DNA of 46,555 bases, taken from DATDXV01 sp035289205. Its GTDB lineage: Archaea; Aenigmatarchaeota; Aenigmatarchaeia; Aenigmatarchaeales; DATDXV01. The DNA is taken from contig DATDXV010000014.1 of assembly GCA_035289205.1 (NCBI GenBank), positions 1 through 46,555 on the forward strand, read 5' to 3'. Of the stretch, positions 31,862-39,427 are shown piece after piece. The stretch's first letter is position 1; the number at the start of each line of letters is the position of its first letter. The position numbers were made by a program, and so were the translations under genes. Under the pieces are notes generated by a model. It saw only the letters and a program-made list of their open reading frames with translations. It was not told the origin of the DNA and did no database searches.

Positions 31862-32248
31862 TTACGCCTTCTTCTGCGCCAAAATAGCATTTACTACCCC
31901 GTCCTGGCCCACTCTCGAGGTGACCTTGGCAAGGCCAAGCTCTGTCTCTATGACACAGCCGCGCGTAATAACGTTCATACGGACGAAGTTGGGGTCAGCA
32001 GTGTTCTCCTTCACGGTTATGATCTTGGCCTTCTGGCTCTTGCCTGTAGAAGGGTCGACAACATTGGCAAACTCCGCGGAAAGAAGCTTTACCTTGCTGT
32101 TTCCGCCCATGATCCTTAGGACCTTTCTTTTCTCCTTGCCAATCTTGACAGCATGGAAGTCCCCGCCCAGCTCATGCTTGGCTTTCTTGCTCATCTTGTG
32201 GTATAGACCGCCCGTGGGTTTTCTGTTGCTTCTTGTCTGTGATCGCAT
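31862..32248 (-). CDS. rps8e: 30S ribosomal protein S8e
   Basis: The 128-aa protein starts with Arg-Ser-x-Thr-x-x-x-Arg-Lys-Pro-Thr-Gly-Gly, then Lys-Lys-Ala-Lys-His-Glu-Leu-Gly, Arg-x-Met-Gly-Gly-Asn and Ile-Thr-Arg-Gly-Cys-Val-Ile-Glu-Thr-Glu-Leu-Gly, all S8e features. Leaderless start about 25 bases from the TATA-like box at 32267-32279. Confidence 0.96.
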   Translation of the reverse strand: MRSQTRSNRKPTGGLYHKMSKKAKHELGGDFHAVKIGKEKRKVLRIMGGNSKVKLLSAEFANVVDPSTGKSQKAKIITVKENTADPNFVRMNVITRGCVIETELGLAKVTSRVGQDGVVNAILAQKKA

Positions 32249-32266
32249 ACAAAGAGTATAAACGCA

Positions 32267-32279
32267 CTATTTAAATACC
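32267..32279. promoter_or_regulatory. Shared divergent TATA-like box, rps8e and lsm
   Basis: CTATTTAAATACC is centred 25 bases from the rps8e ATG (32248, minus) and 34 bases before the lsm ATG (32307), or 25 bases before the in-frame TTG at 32298. Confidence 0.5.
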
Positions 32280-32306
32280 TTTGCAGAATATCTATCGTTG
32301 AACAAT

Positions 32307-32531
32307 ATGACCAATAGACCAATAGATGTGCTGGACAAAGCCAAGGGAAAGAGGGTTTTGATCAAGCTCAAGAATGGAGCTGAGATAACAGGCACCCTGC
32401 AGGCTTTCGATCTCCACTTGAACATCTGGCTTGACGATGCGCATGAAAGGAAGGACGACAAAGAGATAAAGCTAGGTGCAACGCTTGTAAGGGGAGACAC
32501 AATAATACTAGTTTCTCCAAACACAGAGTAA
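32307..32531 (+). CDS. Sm-like RNA-binding protein (Lsm)
   Basis: A 74-aa Sm fold: Sm1 has Lys-Gly-Lys-Arg-Val-Leu-Ile-Lys-Leu-Lys-Asn-Gly-x-x-x-x-Gly-Thr-Leu with Asp-x-His-Leu-Asn-Ile, and Sm2 ends Leu-Val-Arg-Gly-Asp-Thr-Ile. It forms a ring that binds U-rich RNA. An in-frame TTG at 32298 is an alternative start and sits at the exact leaderless distance. It is followed after four bases by rpl37e, a pairing seen in many archaea. Confidence 0.95.
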   Translation: MTNRPIDVLDKAKGKRVLIKLKNGAEITGTLQAFDLHLNIWLDDAHERKDDKEIKLGATLVRGDTIILVSPNTE

Positions 32532-32535
32532 TCCT

Positions 32536-32721
32536 ATGACTAAAGGAACCCCGTCGATGGGAAAGAGGAACAGAGTAAACCATATAATGTGCAGGAGATG
32601 CGGACATCATTCTTATCATATCCAGAAAAAGGCCTGTTCTCACTGTGGCTATCCTGCTGCAAGAATCAGGAAGTTCAGATGGCAAATGAAAGACACGCTG
32701 ACAAAAGAGAGGAAGCTCTAG
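32536..32721 (+). CDS. rpl37e: 50S ribosomal protein L37e
   Basis: A 61-aa zinc-ribbon protein with Cys19-x2-Cys22 and Cys34-x2-Cys37, the N-terminal Thr-Lys-Gly-Thr-Pro-Ser and a basic C-terminus (Ile-Arg-Lys-Phe-Arg-Trp), all typical of L37e. It is co-transcribed with the Lsm gene. Confidence 0.97.
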   Translation: MTKGTPSMGKRNRVNHIMCRRCGHHSYHIQKKACSHCGYPAARIRKFRWQMKDTLTKERKL

Positions 32722-32774
32722 CAATTGTCGAATCTGCAGAGAAGACTTAAAAGCTTTTGGAACAGACTGTTCTC

Positions 32775-33056
32775 ATGACACAGAAGTTTGAGTTTGCTGT
32801 TTTTACAGATGAGGAAAGAGATGGAAGAGACCCAGTAAGAACTGTGCAGGTTTATGACAACACAAAAAATCCGCCGCTCTATTTGGGTGATGTAGTAGCC
32901 GTCCTGCCAACAGGAGCAGTAAAATCAACTCTTCCAGAAGGAATTCGAGGAAAATCAGCCATCAAAAAGGTTGTAGATGAAACTCGGTTTGAGGACGAAG
33001 ACGATGTATATGAAACCTTGATGGAAGATGTCAACAAGGTAAAAGCGTTTTCTTAG
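32775..33056 (+). CDS. Small acidic protein of unknown function (93 aa)
   Basis: I do not recognise a family. The frame from the ATG at 32775 gives a mixed strand/helix protein with a Gly-Asp-Val-Val-Ala-Val-Leu-Pro-Thr-Gly segment in the middle and an acidic end. Two in-frame codons upstream (TTG 32757) are less likely because a TATA-like TTAAAAG near 32747-32753 sits about 25 bases before 32775. The gene converges on the CDGSH gene and the stops overlap by four bases. Confidence 0.65.
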   Translation: MTQKFEFAVFTDEERDGRDPVRTVQVYDNTKNPPLYLGDVVAVLPTGAVKSTLPEGIRGKSAIKKVVDETRFEDEDDVYETLMEDVNKVKAFS

Positions 33057-33262
33057 TCTGTCTCTACTTTCTTTACTTCATGCCTCTGCCTGTTCTCGTC
33101 GTACATGTATAGCTTGTCGTCATCCTCTGTCTGCGTCAAAGCATGCGAACCGTCGCAGAAAGGCTGATTTCTAGACAGATCACACCTGCAAAACCATTTT
33201 GTTTCCTTCCCTATTGCTATAGCGATTGGACCCTTGTCTGTTTTCTTAACAATTCTTGGCAT
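33053..33262 (-). CDS. CDGSH iron-sulfur domain protein
   Basis: The 69-aa protein holds one complete CDGSH signature: Cys25, Cys27, Cys36 and His40 in the order Cx-C-x2-Ser-x3-Pro-x-Cys-Asp-Gly-Ser-His, which binds a 2Fe-2S cluster through three Cys and one His. Such proteins transfer electrons or clusters. The start at 33262 follows the SOD stop by four bases, so they share a message. A longer frame to 33319 overlaps the SOD gene and is rejected. Confidence 0.93.
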   Translation of the reverse strand: MPRIVKKTDKGPIAIAIGKETKWFCRCDLSRNQPFCDGSHALTQTEDDDKLYMYDENRQRHEVKKVETD

Positions 33263-33266
33263 AAAA

Positions 33267-33863
33267 TCACTTCCTCGGAAGCTCGCTGAATCTTGTCTGG
33301 ACAACGTTCCAATCAACAACCTTCAGAAATGCTTCTATGTAATCAGCACGCTTCACACCGTAGTCAAGCATATAGGCATGTTCGAAGACGTCCATGATAA
33401 GAATGATTACCGCGCCAGCAAGATGCCCTGCATCATGCTCGTTTATCCAGACGTTGAACAAACGCCTGGCTTGGGGATCGTAGCAGAGAGTGGCCCATCC
33501 CACACCTCGCATGGATCCAACAGACCTGAAGTCCTTTGCCCAATTCTCATAAGAGCCGAAGTTTGCAACAATAGCCTTGAATATCAGAGAATCCCTGTCT
33601 ATTTGGCCTGTTTCCTTAGACATATTCCCGAAATAGAACTCATGAAGCCTCATTCCGTTGAATTCCCATGCAAATCTTCTCTTTAGTTCTGCAAACTCTG
33701 TGGATGATGTCCTGCCAGCCTGCACGATCGCATTAAGGTCGTCAACAACCTTGTTTGTGTTGTTCACGTACCCTTGGTAGAGCGTGAAGTGGTTCTTCAG
33801 GATCTGCTCGCTGAAACCTGGCGTCCCAATAAGATGGTCGTAATTCTTTGTTTCGTATGGCAT
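33267..33863 (-). CDS. sod: Superoxide dismutase (Fe/Mn family)
   Basis: Dismutates superoxide. The 198-aa product shows the four metal ligands: His25, His74, Asp158 and His162 (in Asp-Val-Phe-Glu-His-Ala-Tyr). The usual Asp-x-Trp-x-His has Phe instead of Trp. The metal, iron or manganese, cannot be decided safely; a His-Asp pair near 143 recalls cambialistic and archaeal Fe enzymes. It is followed by the CDGSH gene. Confidence 0.95.
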   Translation of the reverse strand: MPYETKNYDHLIGTPGFSEQILKNHFTLYQGYVNNTNKVVDDLNAIVQAGRTSSTEFAELKRRFAWEFNGMRLHEFYFGNMSKETGQIDRDSLIFKAIVANFGSYENWAKDFRSVGSMRGVGWATLCYDPQARRLFNVWINEHDAGHLAGAVIILIMDVFEHAYMLDYGVKRADYIEAFLKVVDWNVVQTRFSELPRK

Positions 33864-33884
33864 GATTATAACAGTGTTTTAACC

Positions 33885-34199
33885 TTATTTAAGATTTATG
33901 CTCCTTTCAATCCACTTGGCATATTCCTTGTTGAAGGAAACGGGAATCTTAGTTATGCAGGGGATTGCGTATGGATGTATCTTTTCAACCTCCCTCTTCA
34001 CAGCTTCAAACTTGCTTGAGGTAGTCTTCGCAATCAGGTTGAACTCCTTTTCATCAGCAATTCTGCCCTTCCATCTGTAGAGGCTGTTTGTCTGGAAAAT
34101 ATTTGCACAGGCTATGAGTTTTTTCTTGATTAGGCATTCTGCAACTTTTTTTGCGACAGACTTCGAGGGGTTCGTGATATAAACAAATATGTATCCCAT
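33885..34199 (-). CDS. cutA: CutA1-like divalent cation tolerance protein
   Basis: The 104-aa trimeric PII-like fold is recognisable from Tyr-Ile-Phe-Val-Tyr-Ile-Thr at the start, a Leu-Ile-Ala-Cys-Ala-Asn segment near 31-36, Tyr-Arg-Trp-Lys-Gly near 45 and a C-terminal Tyr-x-Lys-Trp-Ile. It is linked to copper tolerance in bacteria; its role in archaea is uncertain. The ATG at 34199 is chosen by family fit and its 25-base distance from the shared TATA-like box; the longer frame to 34238 overlaps that box. Confidence 0.93.
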   Translation of the reverse strand: MGYIFVYITNPSKSVAKKVAECLIKKKLIACANIFQTNSLYRWKGRIADEKEFNLIAKTTSSKFEAVKREVEKIHPYAIPCITKIPVSFNKEYAKWIERSINLK

Positions 34200-34218
34200 A
34201 AAAAGAATAGGCATCTGT

Positions 34219-34230
34219 ATTTTAAATAAG
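34219..34230. promoter_or_regulatory. Shared divergent TATA-like box, cutA and rnfD-like gene
   Basis: ATTTTAAATAAG is centred 25 bases from the cutA ATG (34199, minus) and 23 bases before the rnfD-like ATG (34247, plus). The intergenic space is only 47 bases and contains no second box. Confidence 0.55.
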
Positions 34231-34246
34231 AAATGCAAATTCTAGC

Positions 34247-35014
34247 ATGAATCCCTCAAAATACAACAACATGTATGTATGGACCATAGCATTCCTTCTG
34301 TCCCTTGCAGCAGTTGCAAGCTATAACATCGGCGATATCCCTGCCAACCTCATAATAGCGATAGCAGCCGCATCTGTCCTTGATCTGGCTGTAAAGAGAT
34401 TCCACCTGAAGGCAAAGCCCTCTTTCCCCTATTCTGCCTTCATATCGGGAATCATAATAGGCTCAATAGCGCCGTTCTCTGCTTCGCCCCTGGTCGTTGT
34501 TTTGGCTGCGGTGATTGCAATCCTATCCAAATACACGATAAAACTGAAGGGAGATCATGTCTTCAACCCAGCAACGCTGGGCCTTGCGGCAGCATTAGCA
34601 GTGTTCGGCATTGGAGATGAGTGGTGGGCTGCCACGGGGTTCACGGCATTTGGCGCAACAATACTGCTGGCTCCGCTGCTAATAGTCCCGAACTACAAGG
34701 CGCTGAAGCTAAGGGTGGCCCTGCCTTTCTTAATAATCACAGCAATCCTTTTCTTCGCTTCCGGAGATATTGGTGGATACTCCCTGACCGCAGTTGCAAA
34801 CGTGTTCTATGCCCTTCCATATTATTTAGGTTTCATAATGGTTTCAGAACCCAGAACATCGCCATACCAGCCAAAGGAGCAAATAGCATTCGGTGTTTTG
34901 GTTGCATTAATTCATTTTGCAATGCAATCCTTCAGCTTCCCCTACTACCACCTTGTCCCCCTTCTAGCAGGAAACCTGATATTCTCCATTTACAGAAGCC
35001 GGCAGATCACTTGA
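34247..35014 (+). CDS. RnfD/NqrB-like membrane protein
   Basis: A 255-aa protein with about eight membrane helices. The central Lys-Gly-Asp-His-Val-Phe-Asn-Pro-Ala-Thr-Leu-Gly-Leu matches the Lys-x-His-Ile-Phe-Asn-Pro-Ala signature of the NqrB/RnfD family, which holds flavin and moves electrons across the membrane. No other Rnf or Nqr subunits are in the window, so it stands alone with a cupredoxin gene convergent at its end (8-base overlap). It may be part of a small flavin-copper electron route; that is inference. Confidence 0.8.
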   Translation: MNPSKYNNMYVWTIAFLLSLAAVASYNIGDIPANLIIAIAAASVLDLAVKRFHLKAKPSFPYSAFISGIIIGSIAPFSASPLVVVLAAVIAILSKYTIKLKGDHVFNPATLGLAAALAVFGIGDEWWAATGFTAFGATILLAPLLIVPNYKALKLRVALPFLIITAILFFASGDIGGYSLTAVANVFYALPYYLGFIMVSEPRTSPYQPKEQIAFGVLVALIHFAMQSFSFPYYHLVPLLAGNLIFSIYRSRQIT

Positions 35015-35381
35015 CTGTTATCTTGCCTGTAAAGGACGGGTTCAGATGGTCATGGTATTTCCATGTTCCTAGCTGCGTAAAAGTGAAGGACCAGCTCTCC
35101 CCATTCTGCAGGCCTTTGCAAGCATCAAACTTGCTTGAAATGCAGCCGTCATACTCAGGGTAAACAGTGTGCGTTGGGTGTACAGCGGAAGCGGGCCAGT
35201 GCGGCGCTGTATCCTTGTTTATGAAGGTCACTGTTGTCCCGGATTCCACTTCAAGGAAGTCTGGGTTGAAGCCAGCGGATGTTATCTCTATAGTATTGGG
35301 TTCAGGGGATGTTGAAGAAGTACTCTGAATGCATGCCGAAGCAAACACAACAAAAAGCAATGGCAATAGTGTTTTTTTCAT
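35007..35381 (-). CDS. Cupredoxin-domain lipoprotein
   Basis: The 124-aa product has a signal peptide with a lipobox (Ser-Ala-Cys17), a Thr/Ser-rich linker and a cupredoxin beta sandwich with candidate copper ligands His61 (Ala-Pro-His-Trp), Cys88 and His110 in Tyr-His-Asp-His-Leu. It would be anchored outside the cell and could carry electrons or bind copper. The Cys and last His are placed somewhat unusually for a plain blue copper site. Neighbours CutA, SOD and the RnfD-like protein fit a metal and redox group. Start 24 bases from the shared TATA-like box. Confidence 0.85.
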   Translation of the reverse strand: MKKTLLPLLFVVFASACIQSTSSTSPEPNTIEITSAGFNPDFLEVESGTTVTFINKDTAPHWPASAVHPTHTVYPEYDGCISSKFDACKGLQNGESWSFTFTQLGTWKYHDHLNPSFTGKITVK

Positions 35382-35398
35382 AGAAGGAATTCATGCGG

Positions 35399-35411
35399 GT
35401 TAAATATAAAG
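35399..35411. promoter_or_regulatory. Shared divergent TATA-like box
   Basis: GGTTAAATATAAA is centred 24 bases from the cupredoxin ATG (35381, minus) and 27 bases before the metallopeptidase ATG at 35432, which decides that start over the upstream in-frame ATG at 35393. Confidence 0.55.
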
Positions 35412-35431
35412 ATTCTGCCTTATCTATTACC

Positions 35432-35839
35432 ATGCGATTGGAAGATGCCCCGGACATAAAAGAATGCATGGAAGATCTGGTTGAAGCCCTGCAGATGAAG
35501 CATATTGATACAAAGAGAATAGTATGCATGCGTTCCTCCGGCAGCAAGGGAAGGGCTCTGGCAAGAATCTGGTCCTTGCCTAAGATATGGCAAAAGGCTC
35601 TTGGAGTTGAAGCGCATTATGTTGTAGAGGTTATCTCTGAAAAATTCGACAAGCTCAGCGAGGAGGAGAAACACAAAACTCTGATACATGAAATTCTTCA
35701 TATACCCAAGAATTTCTCAGGTGCCGTTGTGTCGCATAGGACTAAACACTTCGATGGTTTAGGCGGGCACAAGACAGTAAGAATAGATGAAAGGACCGTC
35801 GACAGGATGTACAGGGAAATCAAGCACAAACTTAAATAG
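35432..35839 (+). CDS. Putative zinc metallopeptidase (HExxH)
   Basis: The 135-aa product contains Ile-His-Glu-Ile-Leu-His at about 85-90 with a His further on (Ser-His), the zincin pattern. It resembles the small predicted archaeal/phage metallopeptidases of the COG4900 group. No membrane helix or signal peptide. The ATG at 35432 is chosen from the promoter distance; the upstream ATG at 35393 would place the TATA-like box inside the coding region. Substrate unknown. Confidence 0.78.
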   Translation: MRLEDAPDIKECMEDLVEALQMKHIDTKRIVCMRSSGSKGRALARIWSLPKIWQKALGVEAHYVVEVISEKFDKLSEEEKHKTLIHEILHIPKNFSGAVVSHRTKHFDGLGGHKTVRIDERTVDRMYREIKHKLK

Positions 35840-35860
35840 AAATTAGGATAATTTAGAGAG

Positions 35861-36334
35861 ATGCTGAAAACTGGCAGCAGAGCTCCGGACTTCTCTCTGA
35901 AGGATCAGAAGGGCAAGTTGCACAAGTTGTTTGACTACAAAGGCCAGTGGGTTCTTGTTTATTTCTATCCAAAGGACGATACACCAGGCTGCACGAAAGA
36001 AGCCTGTTCCATCAGGTATAATTTTCCTGCTTTCAAGAAAGCGAAACTGAATGTTCTTGGCATAAGCGTTGACTCTGTTGAAAGCCATGAAAAGTTTGCA
36101 AAGAAATACAGCCTGCCATTCACACTGCTTTCAGATAAGAACAAAACTGCTGTGAAGAAATATGGCGTATGGGGCAAGAAAAAATTCTTAGGGGTAAAAT
36201 ATGAGGGAACAAACAGAACATCCTTCCTCATAGATCCGAAGGGAAAAATAGCAAAGACCTATGAAAAGGTAAAACCCGCTGAGCATGCAAAAGAGGTCTT
36301 GGAAGACATTGCATCTTTAGCAAATAAAAAATAG
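35861..36334 (+). CDS. Peroxiredoxin, PrxQ/BCP type
   Basis: Reduces peroxides with thiol electrons. The 157-aa thioredoxin-fold protein has Pro-Gly-Cys44-Thr-Lys-Glu-Ala-Cys49: peroxidatic Cys44 and resolving Cys49 five residues later, the PrxQ layout. Lies 21 bases after the metallopeptidase gene and in the same neighbourhood as superoxide dismutase, which produces its substrate. Confidence 0.95.
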   Translation: MLKTGSRAPDFSLKDQKGKLHKLFDYKGQWVLVYFYPKDDTPGCTKEACSIRYNFPAFKKAKLNVLGISVDSVESHEKFAKKYSLPFTLLSDKNKTAVKKYGVWGKKKFLGVKYEGTNRTSFLIDPKGKIAKTYEKVKPAEHAKEVLEDIASLANKK

Positions 36335-36335
36335 C

Positions 36336-36800
36336 TTATTTCTTCAATCTTGTTATGGGATTGATTATTTCTTTTATCTTCGCATCAACTGCGGCTGATT
36401 CTGCTGGATTTATGGGTGGTAGTGTCTCTCCTGTCTGGTATCTCCTAATAGCCCCTGCATAAAATTCGGAAAAGCCATAGTTCGGCTCTTCCTTTGCCCT
36501 CTGGGAAACATACTTGAACGCAGCTGCCCTTACAGCAGGGTCTTGTGCATGATCCAATATGTAAGCCATCAAATAGTATTTGTTATACTCCAATCCAGCG
36601 CTATCCGCTTTTAAAAGGTCTTGGAAATCACTCATAGCTTCTGGCCCTTTCTCAACAACTATCTTCCATGCCAGCTCCTCCATGAGCTTAGTCTCATTCT
36701 CATCCACCTCTATAATTCCAACCCTTCTCCCGGCATTGGTGAGGATATCTAAAACACGCCTCCCCTCCTGCTTGTTTAACATTCCCTCTTTATCTGGCAT
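36336..36800 (-). CDS. Helical protein of unknown function (154 aa)
   Basis: No family recognised. All-helical and soluble, with Gly-Pro-Glu-Ala-Met near the middle and repeated short helices in the second half (Tyr-Tyr-Leu-Met-Ala-Tyr, Ala-Ala-Phe-Lys-Tyr-Val) reminiscent of HEAT- or TPR-like packing. The ATG at 36800 is preceded by AAAGGAG at a normal ribosome-binding distance; an upstream GTG at 36812 overlaps that site. Convergent with the peroxiredoxin gene. Confidence 0.65.
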   Translation of the reverse strand: MPDKEGMLNKQEGRRVLDILTNAGRRVGIIEVDENETKLMEELAWKIVVEKGPEAMSDFQDLLKADSAGLEYNKYYLMAYILDHAQDPAVRAAAFKYVSQRAKEEPNYGFSEFYAGAIRRYQTGETLPPINPAESAAVDAKIKEIINPITRLKK

Positions 36801-36905
36801 ACAATTAATCACTCCTTTGTGGTATAAAAACCTTTCTGATAGAGCATATTTATAAGACCAAAAGCTTTAAATAGATACCGATGACCTAAAATAATACGTG
36901 ATAAC

Positions 36906-36943
36906 GGAACTACTTCACTACGCCGTGGTGATTAAGTGAGTTT
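36906..36943 (+). promoter_or_regulatory. Hairpin in the tfb leader
   Basis: CACTAC (36916-36921) pairs with GTGGTG (36925-36930) around a GCC loop; ACTT (36912-36915) pairs with AAGT (36934-36937) across a small bulge, and GAACT (36907-36911) with AGTTT (36939-36943). A TATA-like CTTTAAATAG at about 36865-36874 would put this structure inside a 5' leader of roughly 70 nt, unusual in a window full of leaderless genes. Confidence 0.45.
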
Positions 36944-36966
36944 TTCCAAGCTATTATAGGGAGATT

Positions 36967-37908
36967 ATGCCACTAAAGTCGATTTCGAAGGGAATAACGA
37001 AGTGTCCGGAGTGCGGTTGCAAGTTCTTCTTTGAGGACGAAACTAGAGGGGAGACGATCTGTGGCAAGTGCGGACTGCTTCTTTCTGAGGCTCACATAGA
37101 CACTTCCCCAGACTGGAGAAGCTTTGATGATGAACAGAGATCAAAGAGGACAAGAGGCGGAGCACCGCTCACTCCTACGAAGCACGACAAAGGTATCACG
37201 ACTGAGATCGGAAGGGGTAAAGGAGAATTCTTGAAGGTTGCTCCTTCAAAGAGACCACAGTACTACAGATTAATGAAATGGCAGAAGAGGCTTGTAGAGA
37301 GCAAGGACAGGAACCTTTCCTTTGCATTATCAGAGTTGCAGAGATTGGTTTCGTTCCTAGGACTGCCAAAGTCTGTTCATGAGGAAGTTGCTAAGAAATA
37401 TGAGGAGGCTGTTGAGAAGGGGCTTGTTCGTGGTAGATCGATGGAGTCTGTTATCGCTGCTTTACTTTATGCTGTTACTAGAGACCTTGACACACCGAGA
37501 ACACTTGAGGAAATTGCTGAAGCTTCTGGTGTTGAGAAGAGGGAGATTGGAAGGACTTACAGATACATAGCAAGGGAACTGACCCTGAGAATCCTGCCTG
37601 CGAAGCCTGACAGTTATATTCCTAGATTCGCTTCTATGCTAGGACTTTCTGACAAGGTCCAGGCAAAGGCCATCAACCTTTTGAAGCATGCGAAACAGAA
37701 GGAGATAACTTCTGGAAAGGGTCCGACAGGCGTGGCTGCTGCAGCTTTGTACATTGCAGCTGTTCTCGAAGGGGAGAAGAAAACGCAGAGGGAGATTGCG
37801 GACGCGATCGGCGTGACCGAAGTGACCATAAGAAACAGGTTCAAAGAGCTCGCAAATCAGCTTGGCATAGAAGAAGAAGTTGAGAGAAAAGTTAAGGAAG
37901 AATCCTAA
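36967..37908 (+). CDS. tfb: Transcription initiation factor B
   Basis: TFB bridges TBP-DNA and RNA polymerase. The 313-aa protein has an N-terminal zinc ribbon (Cys13, Cys16, Cys32, Cys35), a B-reader/linker with Asp-Trp-Arg-Ser-Phe-Asp near 49-54, and two cyclin repeats (about 110-205 and 210-300), the second ending in the BRE-contacting Arg-Asn-Arg-Phe helix. Full length. It probably reads the TATA-like boxes seen throughout this window. The structured leader and an upstream GGGAGATT suggest post-transcriptional control. Confidence 0.97.
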   Translation: MPLKSISKGITKCPECGCKFFFEDETRGETICGKCGLLLSEAHIDTSPDWRSFDDEQRSKRTRGGAPLTPTKHDKGITTEIGRGKGEFLKVAPSKRPQYYRLMKWQKRLVESKDRNLSFALSELQRLVSFLGLPKSVHEEVAKKYEEAVEKGLVRGRSMESVIAALLYAVTRDLDTPRTLEEIAEASGVEKREIGRTYRYIARELTLRILPAKPDSYIPRFASMLGLSDKVQAKAINLLKHAKQKEITSGKGPTGVAAAALYIAAVLEGEKKTQREIADAIGVTEVTIRNRFKELANQLGIEEEVERKVKEES

Positions 37909-37966
37909 AAATTATTACAACTTTTAAATAGTAAAGTTTATATAGTCTACTGGATTAGATTTCCTT

Positions 37967-39421
37967 ATGGCATCGGACATAAAGCTGGGAAGGGCAGAAT
38001 ACGAGGACGATGTATACAGCTGTTTCGAAAATGTCCCTGCCTCTACACTGCTTGCACCGCTTTTTACCAATGATAAACCATCAGCAGTGATCGGAGATAG
38101 AGGAACGGGAAAAACCAGACTGCTTCTGATGCTATCCAAAGAAATTCCCATTGAGATGCATCACCTCAACAAGATAAAGCTAGACGAGGGAACACTCAGG
38201 TATGAGAAAATTGTTAATGTTGATGATCCTATAGCTGTGGTTGTTGACGATCTGCATTACTTGACAAAGGCTATGCAGGTCTCTAACATGAATGAAGGGA
38301 GGATCAAAGAAGAGGATGTGCTTGATGTTATTGAAGGGTTCAAAAGGGATGAAAAGGAGAAGAAATCTAAGATGATTGTTGTTGCTGACGAGAGCCCGGC
38401 AGCACTTTGCTTGCGATTCAAAGAGGACAGAAACAAGAGACGCTACCTTGAGATGTTGGAAGGCATTATTATGGCTTCTGACGATATGCAATTCTACATG
38501 ACATATGCAGGCAGAAATCCCAAAGAATCACAGGAGAGCGGACAGGGTGTAGATCTTAACAGCAGAGGCATTGTATATCAATACGCTAACTTAGCGTCAG
38601 GAGAAAAGATGCCTCTTCATATGGGCATAAAACTCTGGAGAGAGGAGCTTCCCTTCAGAATGGCTGACAAGGAATTTGAAGCAAGAAATATGGAAGAGCT
38701 AATAGCTAAACGAACACTTAAGGAGCCTTCTAAGGAAAGGAAGAGGAAATTAGAGAGGGAAGTTGAGGACAAACGAAGGATAATGGAAGAGGTGCTTAAA
38801 TCTGGAATTCGTTTTTTGCACGATCTTCTTCTATATAGCAAGGATGAGTATGAAAATGCTTATACAGTCGCTCGCGCAATAGAAGTAAAGATAAATGATG
38901 AAATATATCCACAAATGATAAAAGCCTCAGAGAACCTGACAAGAACCTTTAAGATGAAAGATATTCCCTTTGCCTATAGCACGAGAAGGATTGGCATGTT
39001 CTTCCCCATGGACAAAGACGGATACATAGTGCCTGACACTATGTTTGAACGCGACGAGGGCCAGTGGGAGAAAAGGATACCAGACAAGCCTATAGCCACT
39101 ATCAGGCAGCTGAAGGTCATAGCAAAAAGGAAAGGCGGGGTTAGTATGGAAAATATATCGCGCGCTAAAATGCCGGAGTTTGGCCGCAGAATTACCGGAG
39201 ATTTAAACGCCTATGCAAAATCCAGGATTGAAAGCATTGAAAGTGCCAATGGCATTCTATACGAGCAAAATGAAATAATGGAAATTAGGGAGAGAATACT
39301 GGAAACTTATCATAGATTGGTTGGATATAGCCCTATGAGCCTAGCAAGGAGCATGATGGAAGGGAGCACCGATGCTGAGGTTTATACTACCATGCTCAAG
39401 CATGATTTAGCTTTGGAGTAG
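37967..39421 (+). CDS. P-loop ATPase of unknown function
   Basis: The 484-aa protein has Walker A Gly-Asp-Arg-Gly-Thr-Gly-Lys-Thr at 43-50 and a Walker B-like Val-Val-Val-Asp-Asp at 91-95, followed by a strand Met-Ile-Val-Val-Ala-Asp that may be sensor 1, as in AAA+ ATPases. The C-terminal 250 residues are charged and helical, with no further recognisable domain. TATA-like boxes lie in the 58 bases before the ATG. The next gene begins six bases after its stop, so they form a pair. I do not assign a function. Confidence 0.7.
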   Translation: MASDIKLGRAEYEDDVYSCFENVPASTLLAPLFTNDKPSAVIGDRGTGKTRLLLMLSKEIPIEMHHLNKIKLDEGTLRYEKIVNVDDPIAVVVDDLHYLTKAMQVSNMNEGRIKEEDVLDVIEGFKRDEKEKKSKMIVVADESPAALCLRFKEDRNKRRYLEMLEGIIMASDDMQFYMTYAGRNPKESQESGQGVDLNSRGIVYQYANLASGEKMPLHMGIKLWREELPFRMADKEFEARNMEELIAKRTLKEPSKERKRKLEREVEDKRRIMEEVLKSGIRFLHDLLLYSKDEYENAYTVARAIEVKINDEIYPQMIKASENLTRTFKMKDIPFAYSTRRIGMFFPMDKDGYIVPDTMFERDEGQWEKRIPDKPIATIRQLKVIAKRKGGVSMENISRAKMPEFGRRITGDLNAYAKSRIESIESANGILYEQNEIMEIRERILETYHRLVGYSPMSLARSMMEGSTDAEVYTTMLKHDLALE

Positions 39422-39427
39422 ATTTCT

